A DNA stretch of 64,000 bases from Vicia villosa (GCF_029867415.1 NW_026705458.1:1-64000), one strand, 5' to 3'; positions 36,142 to 47,342 are shown, counted from the stretch's first letter. Notes: generated from the sequence alone by a model not told the origin. A program made the numbers and translations.

Positions 36142-37484
36142 TGAAGGTTCAATGAAACACAAGAAAGAGGGTTTTGAATTGGGCTTCTATATTTAAAGCT
36201 TATTTCATGAACCTAAATACAAACAACACAAAGTTAACAATGATAAAGAACACAAGTATTTTATCCTGTTTCAGCGTTAACTAGGTTACCTCCAATCCAC
36301 CCACCAAGGTGATTTTGCCTTATCAACAAGGACTTAATCCACTAATCAATTATTTGATTGCAACCGCAAAGACTACCCGTAAATGCCTTCTCAAAGATCA
36401 TGAATAACCTAAGTCCCTCAAGGAAATCAACTCAAATATTATCCGTCAATGACTTCTCGGGTATTCTGACCAAAGACTTAGTCACTCAAGGTATTTAACC
36501 AACTAGTTGAATTACAAGAGTTTTCGTTTAAAAAGTGCTTCGTCAAAAGCAGATACACACATTTATAATACAACAATATTTTACATAGAATGAAATTTAT
36601 AAAGCTTTTAAGATAAGAACGACTTTCTTCTATGTGTAGTTGCTCAATTTTTTGTTCTCGGTGCTTTCTCTCTTGATATGAACGTTGTAGTTCCTTAGCT
36701 TTTTTTATTTTCTTGTTGTGTATATTTTTCTTCACATTTGTTCTTCTTTTTCATTGCTTTAATATCTCCTTTATATAGAAGAAGAATATATTCGTTGGAG
36801 GGTGAAGTTAGAAATTCACAAATCATAGCTACAAGAAGATGTTTAATGCACAGTAGTAGAGTGGCACTAGAAACATTGAGAGGAAAGATTGGACGTATTG
36901 AAAAATTTGGTACTAATATAAAATCCTTTTTTGTAGAGTAGTGTAGAGGATAATGATTTCGTATTAAAATAATATTTCTACACTATCTTCCTTCAGTGAT
37001 AAAATCTTAAGTCAGAGGCTTCAAAATAAAGTTTTTGAAGCTTGGTCAAAGTTCAAAGTCACTTTCTTTCTTTATAGTTAACTTCTTGAGTCAGAGGCTT
37101 ATGATGAAATTGTTGAAGCTTGATCAGAGTTCCTTTAGAGTTTTGAGAACATTGAGAGTTTAGAGTCTCGAATCAGATTCATTCTGGATATGATCTTTTT
37201 AGAATTTGAATTGAAGCTTACAAATGGATATTCACTTGTAAACACATCTTGTATTCACCGTCGGCTTAGAGTGCAGATTGGTGTCCAAAGTTCCGAGTTG
37301 CTCCTTCAGAGTCCAGAACTTTCACTAGTTCAGAGTCCATAACTTGATTACCCAGAGTCCAGAACTAATTGTCAGATCATGTACACTTAACAAATCTTTA
37401 AAATACAAAATTGTTCTCCTTACATTGAATACTTGTTATCATCAATACTCAAAGATAAGCTGCAGTACCAAACTTGTTCCAACA
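36142..37484 (-). repeat. Full SIRE-type copia LTR
   Basis: Minus-strand LTR starts TGTTGGAACAAGTTTGG at 37484 and ends TTGAACCTTCA at 36142 (1343 bp). A TATA box (CTATATAAAGG, minus) lies near 36770. It is followed internally by a primer-site-like ATTGGCTTATGAGC (36141-36128) and gag. A polypurine tract (minus AAAAAAGGGGGAGAT) abuts its start at 37485-37499, which is the mark of a 3' LTR. Confidence 0.85.
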
Positions 37485-38010
37485 ATCTCCCCCTTTTTTA
37501 TGATGAGAAATTCATGTATTTAAATGAACAATTTTTCTTTAATAAATGCACAATAATTTAAAACAACATATTTAGGTTTGTAAACTCTCCCTGTGTTTAA
37601 ATTTTAATAAAATTTTCAACTTCAGCAGAGAGAGGTTTGTAAGCTACCCCTGAGAATATTATCAAAAAATTTATGACTTCTTCAGAGTGAGGTTTGCAAG
37701 CTCCCCCTGAGAGTAAGAATTAGACGATTTTTATTTTCCAAAAAAATTTAATCAAAATTAAAAGTGTCTTCTTTAACATAGATCACTTATGATCAACCTT
37801 ATTAGAGTTATCACAAAGATCTCTTCAACGCAAAGCATAAGTGGATGGTGCAGCCAGATACATTTGCCTAAATATTATTAAGATATATCATATGTTTGAT
37901 TTCTATTTAAGAAAGCAGATATATCAAAATCATTTATTTTCCCCCCATTTTTCATAAATCAAAAACAATGAGTAATAAGCATAAGATTGAAGTAAAAAAG
38001 GACAAGAACA
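37485..38010 (-). mobile_element. SIRE 3' non-coding end with polypurine tracts
   Basis: The purine-rich tract touching the LTR, plus two CTCAGGGG(G/T)AGCTT.CAAACCTC words at about 37655 and 37700 (minus strand), match the 3' untranslated end of a SIRE-like element. No coding sequence of that element follows upstream. Confidence 0.65.
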
Positions 38011-38029
38011 TGAAATAGAAGAAATTGTT

Positions 38030-38165
38030 AACAGCGAACCAGGATAAAAATATTGTGTTCGTTATTTTTATTCTAAGTTCTTTGTTTGATTGTCTCAGGT
38101 AGTAAAAGTTTTAATTCTTGAAACCCAATTCAAACTCCTTTCTTATGTTTCCTTTACCTTCAAAT
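38030..38165 (+). mobile_element. Inverted SIRE LTR tail
   Basis: This is the reverse complement of the LTR 3' end seen at 33410-33545 and 36142-36275: GTTAACAGCGAACCAGGATA ... GAAACCCAATTCAAACTCC ... TTACCTTCA. It lies in opposite orientation to the neighbouring LTRs. Confidence 0.7.
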
Positions 38166-38169
38166 AGTG

Positions 38170-38359
38170 GTGTGTTTTTGTATAAAATACGAAATTGCAA
38201 TTGTTGAGGTTCGAACCCGTGTGCAATACTCTTTAATCCTCTGTTCTACAAAAACCAAGGGATAAAATGAAAACTTTTTATAACGCCCTTGTTACCTCGC
38301 CTTTGAAACTGAGATAAAACCTCTTTTTCAACCGAGATAAAAGGAGTTTTGTTGTAGTG
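38170..38359. mobile_element. CACTA-like element, right end only
   Basis: The end GGAGTTTTGTTGTAGTG (38343-38359) is the reverse complement of a CACTACAAC terminus. Subterminal repeats of GAGATAAAACCTC/CCGAGATAAAAGGAG type precede it. No left terminus was found. Confidence 0.45.
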
Positions 38360-38619
38360 ATGGAAGCTGTAGTACCGTGACAAAATTATGTTAAGTGATC
38401 GAATCTGATTCATTCCCTTAGGCCATTGTCAAATATGTAAAAATTACAAGCTAATCATTGTTGCTTAATTAAGTTTTACACCCATCCATAATTTTTCTCA
38501 ACTAAGTATATATATAATAACATAAATAACATTTAAAATGCTAACACTTAATCAGAATCTCAAAATATTAGTCTCTTAATTAATGCATATCACATTGCTT
38601 AATTGTGAAATCATATAAC

Positions 38620-38620
<1 letters not shown>
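38360..38620. other. Intergenic DNA
   Basis: AT-rich, no gene seen. Confidence 0.45.
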
Positions 38621-38701
<81 letters not shown>

Positions 38702-38703
38702 TT
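38621..38703. repeat. (ATT)n microsatellite, about 27 units
   Basis: Uninterrupted ATT repeats over about 83 bp. Confidence 0.95.
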
Positions 38704-38704
38704 G

Positions 38705-40330
38705 AAAGGAGATGAGCATAGACCAATCAAAATAACTCAATGTAAATTCCTTAATAGTGTGACAATCATGGATGGTTTTTTAGAAACAGACTCAGCTAAC
38801 TTGAGGTCACCACTATAATAAGGAGTATGAGCAATCCTTTTTATGGCATCAAAATACGAATAGAGAAGGTGAGTGTTGATTTATTGGAGGCACAAATTCA
38901 CAAATGCAAGATAGAATGGATGCTCCAAAAATTGAAAGAGTAAAGATATGCACAGATGAGGTAATAAAGTGGAATGCTTTAGAAGAGCAAGTTCTTAGGG
39001 ATATAGATCCATCTCTTACAACACTACTATATACAAAACTATAAAAGAATATAGATCCATCTCTTAAGACACTACTATATACAAAGTAATCTCCAATGTG
39101 ATGACCACAAGGTTGGAGAATGTGTTATGCAGTATTGAAATCAAAATCATGAATCTTTTATTCCAAGACAACATATACATGATCACATCTTACTTGCATA
39201 TGAGCTTATCAGGTGTTATACAAGGAAATGGGTATTCCTAGATGTATGTTGCAATTAGACCTACAAAAAAACTTATGATACTATTAAATTGATTGTTATG
39301 GAGACCATCTTGAAAGAACTTGGCTTCCCTGGAAAATTTTAAGATGGATAATGTTGGTTGTTACTAAAATATCATATAGATTCATAATAAATGGATAACA
39401 CACCAAGTTTTTTAAGGCAAAGAGAAGCTTCAGACAGGGAGATCCAAGGTTTTTAAGAGCTATGTTTGTGTTATGATTAGCATGTCATGATCGACTTGCA
39501 ACAAAGGAGAGATTACACAGGGTTGGTTTAATATGTAATTAAAGTTGTTATTTCTGCACACATTCAAAAACTATACAATATATTATTTTCTCTTGTTCAA
39601 GTCTGAAACATATATGGAATCATATGCTAGAGTGGTTGTAGATTACGCACTCACCAAAAGAGTGTAAGTCACAACTCTAAAATTCAATTTTAGTGACCAA
39701 ATTAGAGACCGAAAAAGCTTTAAAATTGGTCACTAAAATGTTTTGCAACCGATTTAGATATCATCACTTTTTGGTTGAAAAAGTGCTAGTCGCTAAGCTT
39801 CTGCGACGAATTTAGTGACCGAGATTTAGCGCCGAATTTGTGACTGAATTTAGTGACCGATTTTAGTGTTCTTTTTTGGTAAAATAAAATTATAATTTTT
39901 CAAACCCAAGAATCAAACTTGTGACAGAATAGGCGGTCACAAAATTTTAGTCGCAAAATCGATGGCTGATTTATTTTAGTGACCGATTTAGTGACATCTT
40001 AAAGTTGATTCATGAATATTAAATTTTGGTCATGAAATCGGTCACTAAAAGTGAGTTTTTTAGTAGTGGGTGAATTATAGTGGATAATCGAAAATAGTAA
40101 AGGAAAAGGTTGGAAGGTTCAACTACTCAAGAGTGCCTTTGCTGAAACACTTTATGAAATATGGAAATATAGGAATGAAACTTATTATGGAAACACTATA
40201 AGTAATACAACTATAGAGCAAAAAATTATAGACACTTTATATACAGGACATGGACTAATCCCAAGTTTCGAGATAATGTTGCGAGGCAAATGATGATTTA
40301 GCTTAAACTTGGACTATATATTTTTGTTTC
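38705..40330 (+). pseudogene. LINE (L1-type) RT and 3' remnant
   Basis: Plus-strand frames with many stops give plant L1 reverse transcriptase wording: ESFIPRQHIHDHILLAYELI (about 39145), CMLQLDLQKTYDTIKL (39246 on), LKELGFPGKF, KISYRFIING and FRQGDP. After an inserted CACTA-like element (39648-40068) comes the C-terminal end (WIIENSKGKGWKVQLLK ... AETLYEIWKYRNETYYG), characteristic of the zf-RVT/3' end of plant LINEs. The RT catalytic FADD box is not visible. A ~47-bp segment (ATATAGATCCATCTCTTA and following) is tandemly duplicated at 39000-39085. Confidence 0.82.
39648..40068. mobile_element. CACTA-like MITE inserted in the LINE
   Basis: The left end CACTCACCAAAAGAGTG and the reverse complement of the right end (CACTACTAAAAAACTCACTT) are CACTA-type termini. 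The interior is dense in TTTAGTGACCGA/TCGGTCACTAAA words, typical subterminal repeats. LINE coding homology stops before it and resumes after it. A 3-bp target duplication is not evident. Confidence 0.6.
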
Positions 40331-40354
40331 ACTTATTTTGGGCTGGATCATTTT

Positions 40355-40464
40355 AGATCGTCATTTTGTATATACACTGTTTTGGATAATATATCTAAAA
40401 CAGTGTATGTACAAAATGACGACCACTACCCAAAATAGTGTATGTACAAAATGGCGATCTAATA
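40355..40464. repeat. Nested inverted repeats (hairpin-forming)
   Basis: CGTCATTTTGTATATACACTGTTTT (40359-40383) is followed after 13 bp by its near-perfect complement (40397-40421). A third arm (CAAAATAGTGTATGTACAAAATGGCGATC, ending 40463) also pairs with the first. Confidence 0.85.
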
Positions 40465-40469
40465 TATAA

Positions 40470-42565
40470 AAAAAATTGGTTGACATAAAATAATCTGAAT
40501 TAGCGATCAGTTTAATCAAGATATTGGATCATTGATTAATTGGTCAGATTTGTAAGTCACTGGTTGGTTAGACCGCATGATAGTTGATCTAATATATTAA
40601 AAAATTTAATTGACATAAAATTATGGTTATAAAAATTTTAAAAAATATAAACAAATTTTCCATACACTCGACAAAATCAAATTCAAGAACTCAAAAAATC
40701 CAATAATCAAATTCATATAAAGTAAAGATGAATTCTTTTTTAATAGGCGGTAACTCAAAATTACTTGTATAATTATCATTTCATATCCAAAATCATCTTG
40801 AGTACCGACCTTAACTTCAAACAAAAATAAAATAATGATTCTTAATCCTATAACAAAATCATCCAAATCAAATTACAAATGATAAATAGAAAGCAAAAAT
40901 GTAACATTTAAATTGAAAAAGTTGTAAGCTCAACAATAATAATGAAATTAAATAACAAGAATTAATCCTACAATAAGAAATTGATTATGAAAGTTGAGAG
41001 TTTTAGGTAGCTTAATAGATAAGAGGTAAATTCTTAAAATTATGAAAGTTTCATTTTTTTTTTTTTTGGAGATGATTCAATTTTGAATTTTTTTTCACTC
41101 ATTGCAAAATGTGTTAGTAAAAGAAAGTGAAATTCATCGGTTCAAACAAGCTCACGTCCTATCCTCCAATTCACGATCTGATCAATCTAAGTGTTCGAGT
41201 CTGATTTTAAAACACTATCTAAATTCTAGACAAACATGAAAAGGGTTGGCATCTCTTTTATCTACCAATTTATCTACCAATTTATCTACCAATCATTCTT
41301 GTCATTAACTATCACCAATTATATTAAACTACATAATTCTTGATGTTTTTTAACATGATAATTTCTTTTATTTATATTTATTTATCATACTATTAAATTT
41401 CATCATGATTATGTTTGAGTTATATTTATTATTTTGACTCATAGATGGGTCTATATTCAGATATACTATTCAATTGCGAATACAATATATATTTTTTAGA
41501 ATAGGTTCCTATCATATTAACTTAAATTAAGTATCTAGTTTCAATGCATATATGTTGATCTAAACTTGCTCCTGAACTTTATATAACTAAAAGAGTTGAA
41601 CACAATTTTTAAAATTACTTTTTTTTTAATGTTAATTTGAACAAAATATTGTAATAAGATTAAAGTAAATTGAGTTGAAGTTGACATTTAATCAAAATAC
41701 AACAATAGAACAAATAGAAGGCAAGTAAGTACGACAAGAGTTGTTGATGCGTAGAAGGAGAAGAAAGATATATATAATGATTAAACAACCACGTTTTATT
41801 GCCGTGTAAGAACTGCATTTGAAGAACTGCTTGTTTTAAACACTTATCTTTGTAATAGACTATATGACATGCTTCATAAAATAACATTTACAATATATAT
41901 TTAAATAAAAGGTCGGGCTAACGAATATTTTAAATTCATTTTTCAATAATTCTAACTAAAAAATATTAAAACAAATAAACATATTAATCATGTTAATTAA
42001 TTAATTTTGAAACTCTTTTAAACTCGATTTATCTTGAAAGTTAAAAGTAGTTAGTTGTAGTATAAGTGTAGAAGCTAATACTCTAAAAATGACAAAAACT
42101 ATGTAGATGCCTTTACCTAACTAATGAATATGTCCCTATTTTTAAATAAATAGCAACATAAACAAAGCAAGGCACGAATGCCTAGATACTCTCTACTCTA
42201 TCTAATTCACAAATTCTTATCTCTAGCTATGTATGTATATATACAATTATCACACACATTGATATTAAGCTTAGTGATTCCTTATCATGCAATATCATAC
42301 AATTAACTATTTTATTAATCGCAAAGTCCTAGAGCGACAATAATAGTTACACACTTTAAACTAAGCCAATGGTTACATAGACATATGGCATTGGCATATA
42401 GTAATAGAAATAGAAGTAGGAGTACTTTTTAAGCCTCATTACTTTGCATATTATTCAAACTCCTAATTCCTTAAAATTACTTTTTCAACCCTCTCATCTC
42501 CCATAATGGCAAAAGTGAACCGCGTGTTCCACTTCTTTAGAGTTTAAAATTTAGGGTTTGTCATC
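40470..42565. other. Intergenic DNA, no gene seen
   Basis: AT-rich sequence without recognisable coding or bounded elements. Weak repeats of TTTATCTACCAA occur near 41258-41290. Confidence 0.5.
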
Positions 42566-42643
42566 GTTACAGAGAACTTAAACACAATTGTTGAATTGTT
42601 ACATTTGTTCTTTGATTCAACGTTGTGTTTAGTTCTCTGCAAC
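42566..42643. ncRNA. Long near-perfect hairpin, candidate small-RNA precursor
   Basis: The left arm 42566-42597 (GTTACAGAGAACTTAAACAC...) pairs with the right arm 42612-42643 (...GTGTTTAGTTCTCTGCAAC) over about 32 positions, with a one-base bulge and a few mismatches. The loop is about 14 nt. It lies 276 bp beyond the stop codon of the DUF7950 gene. The dimensions suit a plant miRNA or siRNA hairpin, but the mature sequence matches no family I can recall. It may equally be a small MITE remnant. Confidence 0.4.
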
Positions 42644-42918
42644 TCCTTTGTAGAAGGGAATCTCACCCTTTAGTTAATAATGAAACACACTCATATCCAT
42701 AGGCACATTATTCTCATTAGAAATTCTAATAAAGTTTCTTCAAACAATAGTAGAAAAACTCTAGCTTAAATAATACCTAACCATGAGTGTTGAGAGAGTG
42801 TGTGGAAGATCTTGCTCCTTTCCTCAATCCATGAAAAACCAGCTAGGTATTATCTATATATAGATAGATATAGGAGTATTTATATTCTATTATTATATGT
42901 CTGTGACTTTATCATTTC

Positions 42919-43845
42919 TCACAGCCCCAAACTTAGAGCAGCTTTCACGTCTAATCTCCATGCAAAACCACCACACTGTAATCTCCAAACATCACAAGGA
43001 ACCATTTTTAAACACTTCTCGTTCCTCCACGTGTACTGTAACCTAACACCACAGGTGAACGCTGGGTAAGAATAACACCATGCAACACTCTCCTTCACCT
43101 TCAACCAAACGACAACTTCAATCTCTTTAACCTCGTCGTTCACCACCATCCTCTTGTACGCGTCATTCACCCATAAAACCCTTCCGTAACTGTCCGTTAC
43201 AAAACACGGACACGTGTCCGTTTCTAGAATCTTCATTTTCTCAACGTCCGTACAGTTAAACACTCGCTCACCTTCTTCACTCATGCACGTGCTAGTCACG
43301 CTCTCCACCGTTATCCATGATTCAACCACCGCTTTCTCCGACGTGGATATCAGATCTAAAATCTCCCCGGCGTTTTGCGTTTTGAGATCCGGTTTCGATA
43401 TCGGATTTGAATTCAGATTCTCTAAGATCTGAATCTTCTCAACAGTTAAGTTAAGATCGACGTTCTTACACCATGAACCGCCGGTGAAAGGTGTTTCTTC
43501 TTCCGCTTTTTCCGGCATCAGCTGTAGAGTAACAACTGCAGCCACGCTATCGATGTTATCTGTTGTTTCAACAACTTTTTCCGGTGGTTTATTACCGTTC
43601 TTTTTTACATATCCGTTGTTTCTCCTAATCCTAACGTACTTTCTCTTAGTTCGTTTACCTGGAAGTGTAGAGATGGATTGTTTGGCCGGAGTTAGTTCTC
43701 CGGAGGTTGATGAGGCTCCGGTGACTGGCTTCGGTGCGATCGGTCGGAACCGGAGCATTATTCCGTTGAAAATATTGTTCTGGTTGTGGAGGGAACTATT
43801 ACTGCTGCACGCTCCCACGCGCCACACGTGTTCAGATTCCATCAC
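42919..43845 (-). CDS. DUF7950 family protein, complete and intronless (308 aa)
   Basis: Start ATG at 43845, stop TGA at 42919-42921, no intron. The N-terminal part has the family signature NGIMLRFRPIAPKP (residues 27-40). A basic cluster follows (KRTKRKYVRIRR, 64-75), a likely nuclear signal. DLNL at 130-133 could be an EAR-like repression motif (inference). The conserved C-terminal region runs from about 210 to 308 and includes CPCFVTDSYGRVLWVNDAYK (212-231), with VRLQYTW and WRLQCGGFAWRLD near the end. The frame is clean and far more GC-rich than the surroundings, as expected for a conserved functional gene. The family is plant-specific and of unknown biochemical role, so no function is claimed. 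The second Met (residue 2) is an equally possible start. Confidence 0.93.
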   Translation of the reverse strand: MMESEHVWRVGACSSNSSLHNQNNIFNGIMLRFRPIAPKPVTGASSTSGELTPAKQSISTLPGKRTKRKYVRIRRNNGYVKKNGNKPPEKVVETTDNIDSVAAVVTLQLMPEKAEEETPFTGGSWCKNVDLNLTVEKIQILENLNSNPISKPDLKTQNAGEILDLISTSEKAVVESWITVESVTSTCMSEEGERVFNCTDVEKMKILETDTCPCFVTDSYGRVLWVNDAYKRMVVNDEVKEIEVVVWLKVKESVAWCYSYPAFTCGVRLQYTWRNEKCLKMVPCDVWRLQCGGFAWRLDVKAALSLGL

Positions 43846-44020
43846 GTTGCTGTTGGAGGAGAAGCGATAGCGAAACGAAGCTTTTTTCTTTGTTTCTCTT
43901 TCTCTCTCTAGTTTGTTTGGTTGGGTTTAGTGAGTCGTTACTCGTTGCTTGGGATGGAGATGGAAACAATAATGATAACGGCAGTACGGTGGCTGGCTCA
44001 TCAAACACCACGTGTCTAGG
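43846..44020 (-). promoter_or_regulatory. Leader and proximal promoter of the DUF7950 gene
   Basis: A tract 25-75 bp upstream of the ATG is GA-rich on the coding strand (TTTCTCTTTCTCTCTCTAG on the plus strand), a common plant leader feature. A G-box CACGTG lies at 44009-44014, about 165 bp upstream, in a CCACGTGTC context resembling an ABRE. No clear TATA box was seen. Confidence 0.5.
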
Positions 44021-44735
44021 GCAACACTCATGAACAGTACCAATACTTTTAGTTTTTTTAAATTTTTTTGTCTTAATATTTTTTTCTCCATGTTTACCTC
44101 GGGTTCATTTTGTTTTCTTCTATATAAATAATATATGTTTTTTAATCTAATTAGTTTTGAAAAAAATTTGAAATTGATATTTAAATTATTTACAAATTTA
44201 TAGAAAGAACTATTTTGATTAATTTTGAAAAATTAAAGATGAATATAATATTTCTTAAAAATTAAAAAATCAAAATAAAGTGAAGTTAACATTCTGAATA
44301 AACTCTATGTTTATTTTACTCATATTTTTCTTCTTTCTTTCCAATTTATTGTATTTGATTAGTTTTTTTTAAAAAAAAATTAGAACACCTTTGTTTCAAT
44401 TTTTTTTTAAATGATTTTTATGGTTGTATATATTTTTATCTAAAAAAATTACAAGCTTTATTTTAATAAATATTTAAAAATAAAAATTAATTTAAACTAT
44501 TATTGTTAAATTATTATTTTATATTTTTTATAATGTTATTATAATTGGTTTTGTATATCAAAATTTTAAAAAATTAATTAACTTTGATACTATTTCAATT
44601 ATTTTTCATAAAAAACATTTTTAAGATATATATTTTTGAAAAATTTGTAAATTTGAGTTTTAATTTTTAATGATATAAAAAAATTTGAAAAATTAATGTT
44701 TGAAAAAGTTTTTGGTAAACATCATTTTTAAAAAT
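44021..44735. other. AT-rich upstream DNA
   Basis: Very AT-rich, no coding signature. Confidence 0.5.
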
Positions 44736-44942
44736 TAAAAAATAGGCTAATTACAGTTTTGGTCCCCCTGTTTTAGGTTTTTCACGATTTTGGTCCTCCT
44801 ATTTTCTTTTTAAACAGTTTTGGTCCCCCATCCCAATTTTGTCCATGAACAGTGCATGAACAGTCCGAACATGAACAGTGCATGAACAGTTGCATCAATA
44901 TTAAAACAGAGGGACCAAAACTGTAATTTAGCCTAAAAAATA
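44736..44942. mobile_element. Mutator-type MITE with 9-bp target duplication
   Basis: The element is 44745-44933 (189 bp). The inverted repeat GGCTAATTACAGTTTTGGTC... pairs with the reverse complement of the right end (GGCTAAATTACAGTTTTGGT...) over about 32 bp. TAAAAAATA flanks it perfectly at 44736-44744 and 44934-44942. The core contains repeated CATGAACAGTG words. Confidence 0.92.
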
Positions 44943-45279
44943 TTAATTTTTTAAAATAAAAAAAATGGACCCTTAGGTCATTGTAAAAATCACTTTTATT
45001 ATATGTATTTAAAGATTTATTATTATGAAAACTGAGTCACATTTATTATATGTATTTAATTATTTATTATTATGAAACTCATCTCATTTTTATACTATAG
45101 TTGTAAATTACAATTATGTTGTAATTGACATAAATTACTATTGTTATTTAAATTTATTATATATTCTCTCTTTGTTCAATTTATAAAAAAAAAAAACTAT
45201 AAATAAGAATAGAGAGAATATTAAAGATGATTGAGTGTTTGTTGTTAAAAAATAGAGGTTGAGAGTGATTGACAAGATT

Positions 45280-45460
45280 AAAAAGGACACGTGTTAGATA
45301 TAATGGTAGAGTGCATCCTGAAAAAGTAAATCTCCTAAACTCATTGGTCGAAAAAATAAACAATTCAGTTAGCATGGGTCCCACATAGAAAATGGCGTAT
45401 CTGTAATCTGTATTGGGAGGTTGTGATTGGTCCCACGATTGAAGGGAGTAGCCAATTAAA
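45280..45460. promoter_or_regulatory. Possible upstream regulatory cluster
   Basis: A less AT-rich patch contains a G-box CACGTG at 45288-45293, a GATTGG at 45426 and a CCAAT at 45452. It lies 1.4-1.6 kb upstream of the DUF7950 start. Association with that gene is inference. Confidence 0.3.
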
Positions 45461-45878
45461 ACGAAGAAGGTGTGAAGCACTGGCTGGAAAGAATGGGGGT
45501 ACGTGGCTTCTTTGGAGGGAACAGCACTGCACAATATTCCCTGTCTTTGATGTTGAAATCACTTTTCTAATGCTGCAATTTCGAGAATGTGTACACGTAC
45601 TAGATTTTTATTTGAGAGGAAAACAACATTGTCATAACTATGATTTCATGAGATTTTTTTTTGTTGTGCTTTCCAAGTAAGAGAATGGTCACATGCTAGT
45701 ACTATTTCTCTAGTCTCTATCCCTAGTTTGGTTGGCCTAACTAGAGTACCTCCGCCCTCTCTAATTTACGGCAAAAGCAATTATTTCCATGATAATTAAA
45801 ATTGCAATTGTGTTATTAATTCATTTAGATTTTATGTAAAATAAAGAGAGATTATTTAATGAATTTAATTGTCTTTTA

Positions 45879-46156
45879 TAGTTAGTTGGTTTATTATAAC
45901 TTTAGTCTCTATATTTAATCTTTTCTTGATTTTGATTCCTCTATTTTAAAAATTATTATTTTAGTCTTTGTTTTAAATTTTCTGTGCAATTTTCGTTCTC
46001 TATTTTGTTTTTTCTGCAAAATTAGTCTTTATTTTTATTTCTTTTTCAACAAAAAACTTAAAAGGGAATCAAAATCCCGGTTTTAAAAATGAGGGGACCA
46101 GAATCGAAAAAATATCAAAATAGAATGACCAAAGTTACAATTAAATCTAGTTAGTT
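45879..46156. mobile_element. Mutator-type MITE with 9-bp target duplication
   Basis: The element is 45888-46147 (260 bp). Imperfect inverted repeats of about 60 bp begin GGTTTATTATAACTTTAGTC on the left and GATTTAATTGTAACTTTGGT as the right-end complement. TAGTTAGTT flanks both sides (45879-45887 and 46148-46156). Confidence 0.88.
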
Positions 46157-46399
46157 TATAAAAAAATCAAAAATTTATTTGAATTAAATATTTTTAAATT
46201 AATATTTATTTACAAATAGGTTTGATTTGACTTTTTATCTTTAAATATGAGTTTTTAGAAATAATAAAAGATACTTTTTGAAAATAGAATATTAAATTTA
46301 CATAAAAATTTATAAAGACCTTATATTTAAGAATAAACATAATCCAAAATAGTTTTAAAAAAAAAAATTTATCAAAGAGGGGCCCTAAAGCCCAAAAAA

Positions 46400-46960
46400 G
46401 ATAGAGTTTACACCATAATCAATTAGAAAATAGAAGATTCAACGCGACCATTCTCTAGTAAATGAGACATGAAAGTAGGACAAACATCAAAGATACACAT
46501 TAATTCATAAAATTAATTCCTCTCTTAGCTAGAGCATCAACACAATAATTGACCTCTCGATACACATGTTTGATTTGGACATTCCAATCTTGCGATATAA
46601 GAGCTCTAATCTGCACTAGCAAACTCCTTTTCATGAGACAGTTATTGTCATTTGTATTGATAGCATTCACAATTATTTGGGAATCAAGATTTATCTCAAC
46701 AACTTAAATTCCCGTGGCTTTTACTAGTTTCAATCCTTCAAGTAACTCCTATAATTATGCTATGACGGTATAACAATCGCCGACATTTTTCGCAAAGCCA
46801 CTAAGCTAGCTTTCTTCATGATTTCTAACTATACCTCTGCAACCGGCGCTGCCAATATTGCTACGAGCTCCATCAGTATTGAAATTGACCCACCCTATTG
46901 TTGGTGGCTCTCATTTGATGTACGTCAATTCTCAGTAATGTTGAGTAATTGTGCTTGCTG
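46400..46960 (-). pseudogene. LINE 3' RNase H (RVT_3-like) remnant
   Basis: Minus-strand pieces follow the plant LINE RNase H domain: WVNFNTDGARSNIGSAGCRG, GIVRNHEESLLGGFAKN, LLEGLKLVKATGI, EINLDSQIIVNAI, and a C-terminal VNYCVDALAKRG. The first catalytic Asp (NTDGA) and the final Asp region are visible. In-frame stops show it is dead. RT is not present nearby. Confidence 0.72.
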
Positions 46961-47239
46961 TTAGTTTTGCGTTATGATAATCTTGCAGCATCATGTATAT
47001 TTAGTTCATCAGATTATGAGGTCTGACAAATCTATCATCATGAAGCTCTTTATTATGCAAATTCTATAAGCTATGACAAATTGTTGCCCAAAAAACTTCA
47101 CAGTCACCATCCACGTGTTAACCCAAATTCTGGTTTAAATTTATGTAAATCCACTGATGCACATCTATGGCAAAGAAGGCATCTCGCATTAGGACAATGA
47201 GAGTAGTATATATCAATTAGAAGAAAAAAATTGATGAAC
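46961..47239. other. Intergenic DNA, possibly further LINE debris
   Basis: No clear coding. It may be the degraded surroundings of the RNase H remnant. Confidence 0.35.
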
Positions 47240-47342
47240 AAAAAAGTATTATTAATTCTATATTGAAAAGTGAAAGTTATATTTATTTTAAAACAAGTTT
47301 TTGTTAAAGAGACAGCCATTATGATATAATGGGAGTACATAT
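47240..47342. mobile_element. Truncated second copy of the adjacent MITE
   Basis: A segment of about 85 bp (CTATATTGAAAAGTGAAAGT ... GGGAGTAC) is homologous to the right half of the Stowaway-like MITE that starts at 47345, placed immediately before it. Confidence 0.55.

Noticed and set aside
39645..40071. 3-bp target duplication for the CACTA-like insert
   Set aside because: The flanking triplets ACG and GGT do not match. Borders may be off by a few bases, or the site has decayed.
43484..43870. Plus-strand 128-residue open frame
   Set aside because: It is the shadow of the DUF7950 coding sequence on the opposite strand.
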